A stretch of 64,000 bases of DNA from assembly GCF_036711975.1 (NCBI RefSeq), contig NC_091976.1, positions 26,164,001 to 26,228,000 of the forward strand, given 5' to 3'. The notes under the pieces were generated by a model. The model was not told where the DNA came from and searched no databases. It was given only the letters and a program-made list of their open reading frames with translations. Shown piece after piece: positions 1-12,600 of this stretch (positions are counted from its first letter, which is position 1; each line of letters starts with the position of its first letter). A program made the translations under genes and the position numbers. The stretch comes from Onthophagus taurus (lineage: Eukaryota; Arthropoda; Insecta; Coleoptera; Scarabaeidae).

Positions 1-93
1 AATAAGATACGTTAAAAGTGAAGAAAAGATTTTCATACTAACTTCAACACTCAATCAATTGGATACATTTTTATTAAAATGGAGCGATCTCAG

Positions 94-359
94 CTATAAA
101 ATTTCTTTATCATCAATGCTAAGAATTCGAGGTTTTCGCATATAATTAATTTTCAAAGCTTCAATATTCATCCAATTATATGTATTCATCTTTTGAACAG
201 TTCTTCTGCAAGTGGTTTCCCAAATTATTGAAAAATTTTCTTCTCTATGTCCTATAACAAAAATAAAACTGATGAAAATGAGAATATAAGATATGGCTGA
301 TATAACAGCATGATTACCTATTATAATTGATAACCAACTTAAAAACCAAGATATTTGTT
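94..359 (-). CDS. 3' end of an unidentified membrane protein (partial, last exon)
   Basis: An open frame runs from a likely splice acceptor (AG at 361-360) to a stop at 94-96, about 88 codons. It starts with a hydrophobic stretch of roughly 35 residues including WFLSWLSIIIGNHAVISAI and FISFIFVIG, which should form one or two membrane helices. A polar, basic tail follows with IIWETTCRRTVQKM and ends SIDDKEIL. The codon pattern and the abrupt acceptor look like a real terminal exon. The upstream exons should lie to the right but I could not find them between 366 and 999, so the gene may be transcribed from beyond RTEL1 or have tiny exons. I do not recognise the family. Its tail faces the 3' end of RTEL1 on the same strand. 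Confidence 0.5.
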
Positions 360-365
360 CTTACT

Positions 366-999
366 AAAGATTTTAATAGAAAATCATAAATACTTAAAAA
401 TTAAAAATTCATAATCAACATAAAAAATATTTAAAAATGACCTTTTCTCATCCAAAACTGTTAAAAACTTGTGAATTATTATTATTATTCCCAAGGAAAA
501 GTTTCCTTTTTCTCACTCAAACTCATCAGTATTATTCGAGGCTCAAATAAGCTCAATTGTTCACACATAATTCCGAAACTAAAAAGGTTATTAACGTTTT
601 ACACTACGAGATTTATATCGAAAACCACATTTGTCTATAAAAATATTGGTATACAACGGAATAAAACCGTGTCAAGAGATTGTCATTTTACGCGTATTAT
701 ATACAATAAAAATGGATAAAAAAAAACGAAAAAAAATCAATAAAAAAGTCATATAGACGAGTTGGAAAAATATAGATGTTTAATAGCATAAAAAATAGGA
801 TTTATGTTGGACAAAAAAAATGTGTAATTTATACAGGTCTTGTATCTTGGTAACCTCCACAGGATACAATGATGATAATAATAATAATGTATTTTAAATG
901 TTTTTTTTTCTTTGGTGTTTTATTTAAAAAAAAAACCTTTAAGTATAATTTAAAAAATATATATTAAAAACACAATAACTAAAAAAATTTTGACCTAAT
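366..999. other. AT-rich spacer between the unidentified gene and RTEL1
   Basis: No convincing gene. There is an 82-codon plus-strand open stretch (471-719) without family resemblance and a short minus-strand open stretch around 490-580 beginning MCEQLSLFEP that lacks a clear donor site. The 3' untranslated region of RTEL1 should fall in the right part. Confidence 0.5.
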
Positions 1000-3900
1000 C
1001 TAATTCATCGTATTACAATATTCATCATATAACTTTTTATCTTTTGACTTAATATAACAGGCCAAACCAAACAACAAATATCTAGCACTATACTTTTTAT
1101 AAAAAATTTCGTCAAGTTGACCCACCAACTGACTAAAATCACTGTTATCACGATACGTTGATAAAGCTTTTAAGAAAGTTTTATATTCATCCAACGATAA
1201 AGCATCTCTAACCTAACAAAAAAACATTTTTATTTATTAAACAAACTCAATCAATTCAAACCAACCGTCATCATATACTCAGAATCTCTATTTGAAGGTT
1301 GTTGTTGTTGAGGTTTATTCTCCACCAAAACAATCCTTGTTTTTTTTGGTTTATTCTCCAATAAATTCGGCGGACTTCTTTTATGAATCGTAACTAAACC
1401 GGATGTAGAAGGATCTTGACTTTCAACTGATAAGTTAGAAATGTTTGAATTTTGAGATGATTCTTCTTTTATTTCTGTTTTTATTGGTGGTTTCTATAAT
1501 TAAAAAAATAAACAGAAAACATATTTAACGACGCTTTAAAACTCACAATATTTCCAGCATTATTAAAAAAAAATTTCACATCTCTCACAATCATTCCAAA
1601 GTTATTAACGACTTTAATTCGATCTCTTAACCATAACGATAATTGCGATTTGATTTTAAATGAATTAAATCTCGAATCGAGGAGTATTATAGCACCATAA
1701 TCATGTTGATGGCGAATAACTCGTCCGATAGCTTGGTTGATAGCTCGAACGGCTTCTAAACTATACCAATCGTCACCTTTTAAATACTTAATAAACACAA
1801 AATTAATAAAAGATTTATCGCAAAAAAATATTTACTAACATCTGCATCTGCTTTATTACAAACATCTAAGTAACGTTTTTTAAGTACAATTTTTGGATCT
1901 TTTAATGGTGGATAAGGAAGTCCAACGATGATGACACCCCTTCCGTTTATATCCGCAAAATCCAACCCTTCAGAAACTTTTCCGCGACAAACCCCCATGA
2001 AGATAGCTCCTTTATTTTGTTTAATTTTCGCGTAATAATCAATCATAGCCGAATTGAAAGCATCTTTATCTTTTGGTTCAACTAAAATCGATTTAATCGC
2101 GTTTATATCGCTCCAAATTCCTTCTCTTTGCCAATGATCTTGACATTTTTGTAAAATCGGGTATGAAGGGAAAAATATTAAAACACCATCGGGAATTAAA
2201 CGGATAACATTTAAAATCGTCCTTCCCAAAGATGAAAGATATAGAGGATTATCTCGATTTTTATAGTTACAATTTAACTCAACACCATCGGGACCGTTAT
2301 TTAATATTCTTACGCAAATTTGATTTGGTGAGACGACGTGAGGATTTTCTAATTGCACGTTTATGCTTATTCCTAATTCGGATATAAGAGGTTTTAACGG
2401 TGCCAATGTGCCGCTGGTTAAAATAACCGATTTCATGCCAGAATCCATCATTTTATTCATTCTAAAATATTTTTTTTTTATAATAGATCTAATTCAAATT
2501 GATTTAGTTACCCAAATCCTGGGCTAAAACACCAATAATTTAAAACACGGCATGTATCTTTATTTGATAGCTTCGTTAACCAATTATCACGAGTTTTTTT
2601 CTTTTCTTCTAACGTAACATGAACCTTAATTAAAATTTTAATTAACAACACAGGGGAACAAAAAATAAAGTTTTTTTTGTGGCATAAGTTTATGGAGTCA
2701 ATTTAGATAATGAAGTACCCAGCCTATACATTATTTCTTTTTCTCAAAGACAAATTCATGAAATAAAATACTGAAAATGATGATATTTCACAAATCAATA
2801 GTATTAATAATAACAATAATAATAAAAATTTAATAAAGCTCAATAAGTAAATAAATAAAACATACTCAATACAATAAATACAAAGCATACAATAAATACT
2901 CAAGAAAGTAGAATTTTATGTTAGAGAAAATGGAAATAGAATAGTATATGAAACATTTTTAAAGGAATAGTTAAAATTGGAAACCCATATAAAATAGAAA
3001 TTGAAGAAAATGTAAAATCTACTCTAAACCCCATCAGAAATGTACATTTTATGTTACAAGATCAGTTTAGAAAATGCTTCAATAACTTAGAGAAGTAATT
3101 AAACGAGTAGAGGTTATAAAAGGGATGAAATTCTCCATATTTCTCAAAAATGGAATGGAATCACATAATGGTTAAATTTATATGTATTAGTTCATAAAGC
3201 TGATGGAAGCTTAAAAATATGTTTAGATCCAAAAGACTTAATAATATAAATAATAACTTAACAATATTGTAGATGAAATTTGTAATAATTTGAATGGTTC
3301 AGTTAAATTCAGCATTTTAGATGCTACAAGTGACTTTTGGAACATTTGTTTAGATGAACAATCTAGCAATTTATGTACATTTGGAACTGCGCTTGGAAAA
3401 TTTAAATTTTTACGATTACCATTTGGTATTAAAACAGCAAGTGAGGGTTTTCAAGAATACTTTAAAGAAATATTTTAAATTACAGGAGTCGAACTATATA
3501 TTGATGATATACTAATACATGCTAAGACAGATGAAGAACATGATAAACAAGTCTTTCAAATAGAGAACGTTAATGAAGTTACTTATTTAGGATATAAATT
3601 TTTAAAGGAAAGTATTGGTATAGATGAAGAGAAAAGTAGAGCTAGTTCTGATATGCCTAAACCAAAGTGCCAGAAAGATGTTGTAGATTTAATAAAAAAA
3701 GAACATATATTTAATTAGGGTCAAGAGCAAGACAAGGCTTTTAATCAATTAAAACAATTAGTAACAAAAAATCCAATTTTACATTAATTGTAAGACAATA
3801 AAAAAAAAGTAAAGGTATCTATAGATGCATCAACTTATGGATTAGAGCTTTGACAGATGTTTAACAGAATTATGCGCAGATAGAAAAGAAATGTTAGCAA

Positions 3901-6764
3901 TCTGCTTTGGGTTGGAAAAGTTTTATCAGTATGTGTATGAAAAGTTAATAAAGAAGATAAATACAAATAATAGTTAGTTTTATTAACAAATATAACAGTA
4001 GGAAAAGATCATGAACCATTAATCAGTCGAGAAAAAAACATTCTTCCGCCACTATATATAAAACTTGGGCTAATAAAACAGTTTGTTAAAGCTTTAGATA
4101 GAAATGGAGATATATTTGTCATTTATTTCCTAGTCTTTGTCAGTACAGAAAAGTTAAAAGGGGATTGATCCATACTCTTCTAAACAATGATGATTTCACA
4201 CCACATGACTTAAGTTGTCTTGGAAGAATGGACAAGCTTTGTATTAGTTTTCAAAATTTTTTGGAGAACCATAAAGCTGAAGGATGTAGTACACAAAATG
4301 CACCAGAATTATCAAAAATTAGGAGTTTAATTTAAAAAAATTTCAGTTTTTATAAATGAGGTTACTTATTTAGGATATAAATTTTCAAAGGAAGGTATTG
4401 GTATAGATGAAGAGAAAAGTAGAGCTATTTCTGAAATCCCTAAACCAAAGTGTAAGAAAGATGTTGAAAAGATTTAATAAAAAAAGAACATATATTTAAT
4501 TGGGGTCAAGAGCAAGACAAGGCTTTTAATTAATTAAAACAATTAGTAACCAAAAATCCAATTTTACATTATTAAGACAATAAAAAAAAGTATCTGTAGA
4601 TGTATCAACTTATGGATTAGAGCTTTGACAGATGTTCAACTGATTAAGCGCAGATAGAAAAAGAAATGTTAGCAATCTGCTTTGGGTTGGACAAGTTTTA
4701 TCAGTATTTATTTCCTGGTCTCACGATCAGTATAGAAAAGTTAAAAGGGGGAATTTTTGATCGGTACTCTTATAAATAATGATGATTTCACACCACATGA
4801 CTTAAGTTGTCTTGGAAGGATGGACTTGGAATTTTTTGAAAAATCATAAAGTTGAAGAATGTAGTACACAAAATGCTCCAGAATTATCAAAAATTAGGAG
4901 CTAATTAAGTGTCAAATAGCATTATTTGCGGTAATTATAGCGAAAACCGATTCCACCAGGACATCGAGGTTATGGAGGAATGATATCAAGGTTGAGATCG
5001 CCATATGATCGAACTACTGCTGGAAATTGCAAGCAGATCAAAAACACCATAGAAAATCCCATACAAAACGTTTTTCTTAACTCTTATTGACATGTTTTTG
5101 TCTTTTATGATTACTTTTATTATTTTTTGTATCATTTGTAGCTCTTTGTTTATTTGAAATCATTTGATAATAATAAAATAAACGTTTTAAAAATTTAATT
5201 ACCTATATAAATGAATTGCCTTTATCTTAAAAAGTAGAGTCAATTCAACAAAAATATTATTATTTTAGTATTCAGGAGACCAAAATTACCTAAAATTGAC
5301 TAATAAACCCCATGCCATTGTAATAAATATTACCACTATCATTCGAAAACAGTTATTATCCATCTAGGAAAGAAATTTTTGATTTATTTAAAAAATTTGT
5401 AATAAATTTTAACCTCAAAATTGTGAGAAATGGTAATAATTAAATCGAATTTTAGCGATAATTATAAATTCTTATTTAAACCTTAAAACATTCGTTTGTT
5501 TTAGCTTGAAAAGTAGGCGAGGGTTTAATAAAAACTATGGCTAATAAATCACTTAATAAACTTAAACCATCTCCACGCCTTTTAAATGGTGATTCAGAAG
5601 CTGTTGCTAAAAAGTTTGTTATTTTATCACATAAACTTCTACAAGCTCCAAAAGATTCTTGATTAATCTAAAAAATAACTTTTTTTATATAATTTTCGTT
5701 TTATTTTGTTATAATTTATAATTTACCCCAGCTTTTCCAAGAAATTCAAAAATGTAAGGTCCCTCAAAAGTAGTTCCTTCATTTGAAACTACAATTTCAT
5801 CAAGGGCTTTTTCAAGTTTTAAAAGCATTTCTTTTAATATACACAATTCTTCGGCTTCAAAATCTTTGGGAATATCAACATCAGTAAAAGCACCACTTGT
5901 ATCTGATAAAGCTTTCATAACTTCAGAAGTTTCTTCTATGGCCATTGTAATATCGGTATTTTTGATTTGTAAAGAGGCACTTTCCTCGCAAATTTTTTCA
6001 ATGTTATGAGCTTCATCGAGAATAACAACACAATCTTTTAAATTTAATTTATCTAAACTACTTCGAATCCTTTGATCCAAAATGTAATTATAAGGCATAA
6101 AAATAATATCAGATTCTTTTGATAATTCTTGAGCCATATAATACGGACAACATCTATGGCTATTTCCAATTTTAACTAGATCTTCTATATCGGTAATTGG
6201 ATTTTCTCTAATAGAAGGATCATTTTTCATTCGTTCAATACGATTATAAAACATGCAGGTTCTAGATTTTACTTTAATTTGACACATTAGATTTTTATTC
6301 GCTTTTTCGGACATTACTTCAGGGTTAATACATAATTGCTCTCTTGAACCAATTACAGTCGCTTTCATGTGTTTATAAGCAGTTTTTCTTAATTCCTGCA
6401 TAGCTTGAGATAATTGAGAATGTGTCCTTGATGCATAAATAATCCGAGGGGGTGCAAAAAAAGAGTTGACACGTTTTGCTCCCCCCATTTTGTTCAAATC
6501 ATCTAATAAATCTTTCATAAAATCATCAGCCTCCTCCATACATCCAGCACGTAATTGGCCTTGCATTTGCGCTTTCTTCGCTGTCAACCAAGCCAAAGAC
6601 GAACATAACAACGATAAAGTTTTACCTGTTCCTGTAGGAGACTCTAAAACACCATTTACATCATTTTGAAGGCATTCTAACACTTTTTCCATATAATCTT
6701 TTTGAATTGAGTATGGTTCGAATGGAAACGACACTGAAACCCCCCTTAGATTACATGTAGACAT
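1000..6764 (-). CDS. RTEL1: Regulator of telomere elongation helicase 1 (Fe-S, XPD-like DNA helicase)
   Basis: Superfamily-2 5'-3' DNA helicase that dismantles D-loops, T-loops and G-quadruplexes in the nucleus. Exons (high to low): 6764-5727, 5667-5482, 2624-2512, 2461-1840, 1786-1547, 1493-1266, 1212-1000; the sum is 2640 nt, 879 aa plus stop. Seen: Walker [10 protein letters not shown] near residue 45; Fe-S cysteines in [24 protein letters not shown] and HRCCPYY; DEAH box [17 protein letters not shown]; the helicase C-terminal motif [10 protein letters not shown]; and a harmonin-like segment in the last exon ([20 protein letters not shown]). It is shorter than human RTEL1 (about 1,220-1,300 aa): one harmonin-like module, and no C-terminal RING or PIP box visible. 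Intron 2 (2625-5481) carries a dead retroelement. The start at 6764 matches the family N-terminus ([13 protein letters not shown]). Divergent from MEIOB. Confidence 0.93.
2960..5000 (+). mobile_element. Degenerate Ty3/gypsy-like retroelement fused to other repeat sequence, in RTEL1 intron 2
   Basis: Broken coding traces run on the plus strand. Around 3190-3240 is [15 protein letters not shown] and around 3290-3480 is [17 protein letters not shown], then [15 protein letters not shown]. At about 3490 comes [18 protein letters not shown], the reverse-transcriptase active-site region (YIDD), and near 3820 an RNase H-like [10 protein letters not shown]. Further right (4060-4330 and again 4690-4990) are traces such as [16 protein letters not shown] and [11 protein letters not shown], which resemble, from memory, a protein family repeated in arthropod genomes rather than Ty3 pol. 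Stops and frameshifts are frequent, so it is inactive. No terminal repeats were recognised. Confidence 0.75.
3573..4915 (+). repeat. Imperfect direct duplication inside the retroelement relic
   Basis: The block beginning at 3573 (VTYLGYKF, then EEKSRA, then PKPKC) recurs at about 4356 with the same order of downstream text. Both copies run through the RNase H-like segment and the [18 protein letters not shown] segment (about 4170-4230 and 4765-4820). The second copy lacks roughly 160 bp. Identity looks above 90 percent over shared parts. Confidence 0.8.
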
Positions 6765-6877
6765 AACTAAGAAATTATTATAAAACTACAAACGTCTTAA
6801 TTAATACTTTTGACAAGAAAATCTAACCTTAAAATAAATATTTACGCGGGATTTCAGACACAAAGGTAAAAAATGTG

Positions 6878-6888
6878 ATTTCGCGCCA
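6878..6888. promoter_or_regulatory. E2F-like site upstream of RTEL1
   Basis: The plus strand reads ATTTCGCGCCA; its complement contains GGCGCGAAA, the E2F/DP core. It lies about 115 bp upstream of the RTEL1 start codon, which suits an S-phase helicase. Motif match only. Confidence 0.45.
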
Positions 6889-7353
6889 TTACGTCGCTGG
6901 TTTGAGTTTGCGCAGATCTATAACAACAAAATAGAAGATATAAAACGAGCTCCTCGAAAATAATAAATTAATAATGATACTAACCTAGCCCAATATTTTT
7001 CCTCTGGGGGGTCAATAGCCATAATAAGGATAACTGATCTTTCCCAACCTTATTCGCATTGTTATCGTCGAGTTTAAGACCACAATTTTAACCGTTAAAG
7101 TCCAGAATAATACAAATATCTGGTAAAGAATCTTATGTTATGCATCATTATTAAAAAATGTGAGGATATAGGTTAAGTGATATGCATTTTTGATCCAACT
7201 TTCCAATTCACGATTCTTCTAGTTTATCCGCCTTATTTAGATATAGTATTATTCCAATCTATTAAAGTTCAAATTTTCTCAAAATTTGAAGGTAATTAGC
7301 AATGTCAAATTTCAAATCTGTCATATCGATACATGTGTAGTTATCCGTATTTT

Positions 7354-7370
7354 TAGCGCCATCTAGTGGG
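7354..7370 (-). promoter_or_regulatory. CTCF-like motif between RTEL1 and MEIOB
   Basis: Read on the minus strand the site is CCCACTAGATGGCGCTA, which fits the long CTCF core (CCACNAGRTGGCGCTR) at nearly every position. It sits midway in the divergent spacer, where an insulator or promoter-proximal site would be expected. Motif match only. Confidence 0.5.
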
Positions 7371-7805
7371 GGTAATTAAATCATTTCAATCATATCTACA
7401 TATCAGACTTAAATATATCTTTTTCATGTCTTATCCTTTAATAACAGACAAAACGTAAATATGTGCAAATAAAAACATAATTTTATTTCACTTTTTAAAA
7501 TTTTATTTTTTAATCAAAACAGAATTGAACACAGTACTGCCCTCTATCGTTAAATGGACCTTGAAATTATCTTAAATGTTTCTTAAATATTATTTTTCAA
7601 TTATCATTTAAATATCATATTACCAATTAATTTAATTAATAGTTTTTAATTTTAAATAAATAATAATAATACATAAATGAATTAACAAACTTTTAAAATT
7701 TTTAACCTCCCCTTACGGCGAATATTTGTACTATAATTTTGATCTGTCAAATTTGTAAAATTCGTTTTAAAATCGTTGTCGAAAGTTTATTATTTTCGTG
7801 GAACT

Positions 7806-9552
7806 ATGGAAACTTCAAGCATAGCACTTCGCCGATTGATGATACAACAATTAGAACCGGATTTAAATAACGTATTGATAATAGGTATAATAATTGCGAA
7901 ACAACGTCCGAGGAAATTTACAAGCACAGGAAAAGATGGCATTTCTGAACGCGGAGTTTGGAATTTTACGCTTCGCGATACCCCTAGGGATTATATTAAT
8001 TGTACGTTTTGGGGGCAAGGTGAGGAAATATGGAAATTAGCCGAAGCCTTTCAAATCGGAGATGTAGGTAAGTAATTTTTAATTTAATTATCATAATAAT
8101 TATCTCTTACCCCGTTTCTTTTTTGATTTTAGTCGAAGTAACTCGCCCAAGGATTTCTATAAGAGCCATCGATAACCATGGGGAACAATTTCGACCGACG
8201 GTTACATCCCCTTATACATTAACTTTATATGATAATCAATCGAGGATCACTCGATATCAAAATCCTAATGAATTTTTACGTTTATTGAGATATCCTACTA
8301 AACCCTTAGCTATTTTTGTAACAATAGCTGATGTTCAATCTCGCGATATTACATCAGGTCATTTTTGATATTAATTTTTAATTTTTAACAAATTGATTAA
8401 TTTTAGCTCCAAAATATGTTGATATGTTAGTTGCTGTCCGTTCTATAGGCGTAGTTCGTAATGTTAAAACTAAATCAGGTATAGAACAAGAAGTTCGTGA
8501 TTTTACCGTGTTGGATCACACTTCAGAAGGTGTGAGAATGACTACTTGGGATCCAGAATTAATCGCTAGGTTTCTTTAATTTAAAACAAATTGATTTTCT
8601 CACTTTTGTCATTAATGAATTAATTTAGAATCGGTTTTTGGAAACCTCGAACAACAATTTTATTTCTCGCGGACGTTAAAGTTGAGTATAGTCATTTTCA
8701 TAAATCTATAATGCCTGTAATTGGATCTAGAACAATTATAACTGAAGACCCAATCGGCCAGGAAGCCGAACAATTAAGGAATTATGCTTCAACTGCTCCT
8801 TTACTTCCGTCTCATATTATAGAGCAGCTAATGTCGAGATATAATCGTAAGTTTAATGCGTAATTTAGAATTTTTGAGAGGAATTTATTTTATTGTTTAA
8901 GCAACAACAATTAAAAATATAATGACAATTAATCAAGTTCAACAAAAAGTTGATTCAATGATGTCTTCATCAAATCTAAGAAGATTAGATGATAGACATT
9001 TTGTGGCTTTATTATATTGCATGGTGAGCCACTTGGATTTGGATGGTTTACTTCCGGTTACTACGACAAGATGGTACAATTTATTTGTTTTTTATAAGCT
9101 TAAGAAAACTTAAAAATGATTTTTAGTAAGAGATGCAAATATCTCATTAACAATAATCAATTATGCGAAAATGAGGAGTGTGTTTCATCGAGAGGAATTG
9201 AAATGGTCGATTTAGAAACGACTTTCGACGTTAAAGTTAATTTAAGCGATCATACCGGGTCGATTAATAACTGTAGATTAGTCGGAACGACCGCGGAAGA
9301 AATTTTGGGTTGTTCGGTAAAAAAAATTAATTAAAAATTTTTTTTTTTTAGTATAAATTGAATTTTTAGGTACAAAAGTTTATCAATATGTCCGACCATG
9401 AAAAAGGCGAATTAAAATGGAAATATTTACTCGAACGTTGTGAAATTCGCATCATCGTTTTATGCACAAAAAATGCGAATTCCAAAATTTCTATTTTAAG
9501 CTGTTCACGTTCTTCACCGATTGATTTTGCTTCAAATATTCCTATTTGTTAA
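7806..9552 (+). CDS. MEIOB: Meiosis-specific OB-fold protein MEIOB (hold'em-like)
   Basis: Meiotic RPA-like single-strand DNA binding protein that works with SPATA22 in processing recombination intermediates. Exons: 7806-8067, 8133-8357, 8407-8569, 8629-8846, 8902-9073, 9127-9316, 9370-9552; 1413 nt, 470 aa, the usual family length. Landmarks matching the family: NVLIIGIIIAKQRPR and FTLRDTPRDYINCTFWG near the N-terminus; DMLVAVRSIGVVRNVKT and MTTWDPELIARIGFW in the central OB fold; a CXXC-type pair RCKRCKYLI followed by DLETTFDVKVNLSDHTG and GTTAEEILGC in the C-terminal OB fold; then ELKWKYLLERCEI. The first ATG in frame after a TTG-initiated open stretch is 7806. Introns are 48 to 65 bp. It converges on DYNC2H1 with only 85 bp between stop codons. 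Confidence 0.9.
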
Positions 9553-9637
9553 ATTATTTTTTTCTTGTTAATCGATTTAGGTGATTAATTCGCGTTTTGT
9601 TCCTATAATTATACAAAATACTATATTAGTTTAAAAA

Positions 9638-12600
9638 TTAAAATGTTAAAAGGAAAGCCACGCCGGCAAATATCCATTTATCTCTTTCATTCGGATCACA
9701 AGATACTTGAATATCACTGATTTTTTTGATCCGGTTTGAGGTTAAATATAAAGGTACTTGAAGAATCTTTTCGCTGATGATGTTTTGTGTCTAAAACAAT
9801 CAAGTGTTTGTATTAAAATTAAAATTATTTATGTATTAATGCAATTAAAGTAATCCCATTTTAATAAATATAGCTTAAAGATACACTTAAGTGTATTAAC
9901 CCTTTCAGGACCAAGTCAGATTTGATACTTTATTTTGCTTACAAATACGGTCGTTAAAGGGTTAAAAGGTAAGATTTCATTCCATTAATACATAAATAAA
10001 GGTCTGTAATCGAAATTATTTTTAGATGAAAAAAATGGAATTTATTTACCTTGTTTATAAACCCAAAGTAACAATTAGGAACTGGGTTAGCACTTTCAGC
10101 GTCACTTGTACAATTTGTTAAACTAAACCCATCGAATAAAGCGCCCGAAATTAAAAGACCTTCGAGTGGAAGAAAATCTTCGACTGGTTTCCAACTTGTA
10201 GATATTTCGAGTTCATCTAATGGAATTTTTCGCTTTCTAAAAATAGGTATACATTAATATAAATTTATTTAAACAACTAGTTATTGATTTAATTTATTAT
10301 GTTATAGTGCTGGGATGCGTTTTAAATGGTCAAAATTGCAGTCACAAGAATTCGTTTTGGATAATCGTTCGTCAAGGTAGGTGCATACTTGTTTAATTGA
10401 TACAATTTCGCGATTTTTTGTTTTTGCTCAAATTCTTATCAACCCAAATCAACATCTTAAACCGAGTTATTTATTGCGAAACAGAAAAGAAACACGAATT
10501 CTCAGTAAAAATAACATTGAAGATCTAAACGCTTCTATATAAAAAAAAGATATAAGTCTAATCAATTTACCTAGAAAAATGTTGTTTAAAAGCTGCTAAA
10601 AACCCTTCAGGATTAAACATTAAAGATAAATTAATTGGAGTTTTCAATAAAACATCTAAATCGTCATTTTGCCAATTTCGAATTTTAACCGTTTTAACGA
10701 TAAGATATCTCAAATATTTATTAGGATCATTCGGTCCTTGCCACAATTTCAACCAAGTTTCGGGCATTTTTAAATTTAACAACAACGAACCATTTTTAAA
10801 ATTGTAATTATCCGGAATCGTGTTGCTTCTAATGATTCGATTAAGTTGCGTAAAATCTTTATGAACGATTTGTATCAAAACTAAAGCGTTATAAAATTCT
10901 TCCTGTAAGAAATTTATGATGGGGGAATCATTTTCTTTAAAACGATAATGTTGTAAGTTAATTTTAACGAAATCTTGGCCTTGATTTAATTTTTTCCACA
11001 AATTAATTAATGGGGCTAAACCTTTCTGCCATAATTCTTTATTAAACTTTTCGATAGATTTAAATTCTAATAATCCCCTTAATTGGCCGATTATTTTGCT
11101 ACCCATATTTAACTCCCACGATCGATTTATATTTTCGGGTAGTCCAAAAAAGCTCGGTAAATCTTTGTTTGGTAGTTGTTGAATAAAGTTGATGTATTCT
11201 TGTATTTTGTTAGTCATTGGGATTGAATTATTTATTCCGAAAGGTTTCCAACGGTGACTTAAAATGTCGTTGTTTAAAAATTGATTTAAATACGCCTCTA
11301 AAATTGAGCAATCTAAAATGTTTTCAATTCTTCCGCCGTAAACGGCATCTAAACATAATCCTTTAATGAATTTCCAGGAAATTGCGTTAGCTTGGGATGA
11401 CCAATTTTTTTCGGTTAATTTTATTGATGTTGTTAAATCTAAATCGGAAAATTCGTACCATTTTGACCATCCTTGTGGAATGTAAATTCTTCTTTCTTGT
11501 AATAAAGCGTGTATACAAGATAAAGCGAAAAAAATTCTTGTCCCACTTGGTGTTAATTTGTTCACGTAACTCGATTCTGAGGTGGAAAAAGTTCTTTGTA
11601 TGTTACTTTTTATCCCAGCGGGTGCTTCATAAGCAATTTTCATACAATTTTGTGCCAAAACTGGACTAAACCCATCATGAGGCTCAGTAACCAACCATAA
11701 TCTAAATTTTAAATCAACCTCATTTTTTAAATGTTGCGTTAAAATCGGCAACCATTTAATAACAAGATGTAAATTTTTTAAAATCAACCACCTTCCTTTT
11801 TTCATCGCTTCATCTAACTTTATTAAAGCTTCATTTTCTTGTCCTTCCCCCATTGCTACTTCATCATAACTTTCTAAACCAATTTTACTTTCAGCTAATT
11901 TTCTTATTTCTAAAGATGGGTCGTTTCCGGTTGTTGTTAAAACCAAAATAGGTTCGTTACAAGTCGATTCGTTGTAAATTTCAATCAATTGGGGTACTTC
12001 AATGGTGATAGTTTTTAAACCGGAAATACGTGTTACAAATTGGAGTAAAATCGAGTAAATTCGATCCGGTTTTAATGTTTGGATTAACAAAACGCGTTGA
12101 AATTCGCTTAATTTGCAATGTTGGGGGAATTTTAAGTCAGGATCATCAATATTTATGAAAGAATTCCATAAAGTTTGTTCGTTTAAATTGAGGCTTTCAT
12201 AAAGTTCGGGTTGATTTTGCTGGAAATAATGCAATTTTGGTTTAATTATATCCGGAATCCAAGATGGGGTTGAAGTTGTGGTTTTTAATTCTTTCGTTGA
12301 GATGCCTAAAAATGTTCTCCATTCATCGTCAGATATTTGATGGGGGTAAACTTTGTGGATTAAATGTAAAAGAAATTTTAATCGGTCCGATTTTAATAAT
12401 CCTCTTCCTATGACATGATAAACTGATTGGAGTAAAGATTTTTGTTGGGAACATAAAGTTGTTTCGATTTCCTTAAGAAAAATTATTAAATTAGATTATT
12501 TTAAGTTAAAGTACACTAAAACCTCGATATAACGGATTAATTTTAGTATTAAATATTCAGGTTAAGCAGCATCTAGTGTATCTAGTGTTTCATAAACATA

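Larger units (their letters stand above)
6765..7805. other. Shared divergent promoter region of RTEL1 and MEIOB
   Basis: A 1.04-kb region between two opposite start codons. It holds an E2F-like site near RTEL1 and two CTCF-like motifs (7354-7370 and 7535-7549), otherwise AT-rich sequence with no open reading frame of note. A single bidirectional promoter is not proven; each gene may have its own. Confidence 0.6.

Noticed and set aside
471-719. 82-codon plus-strand open frame
   Set aside because: No family resemblance, low-complexity start, no partner exons; likely chance in AT-rich spacer.
11397-11669. Plus-strand open frame within the large DYNC2H1 exon
   Set aside because: Shadow of the coding strand; DYNC2H1 reads through the region with clear conservation.
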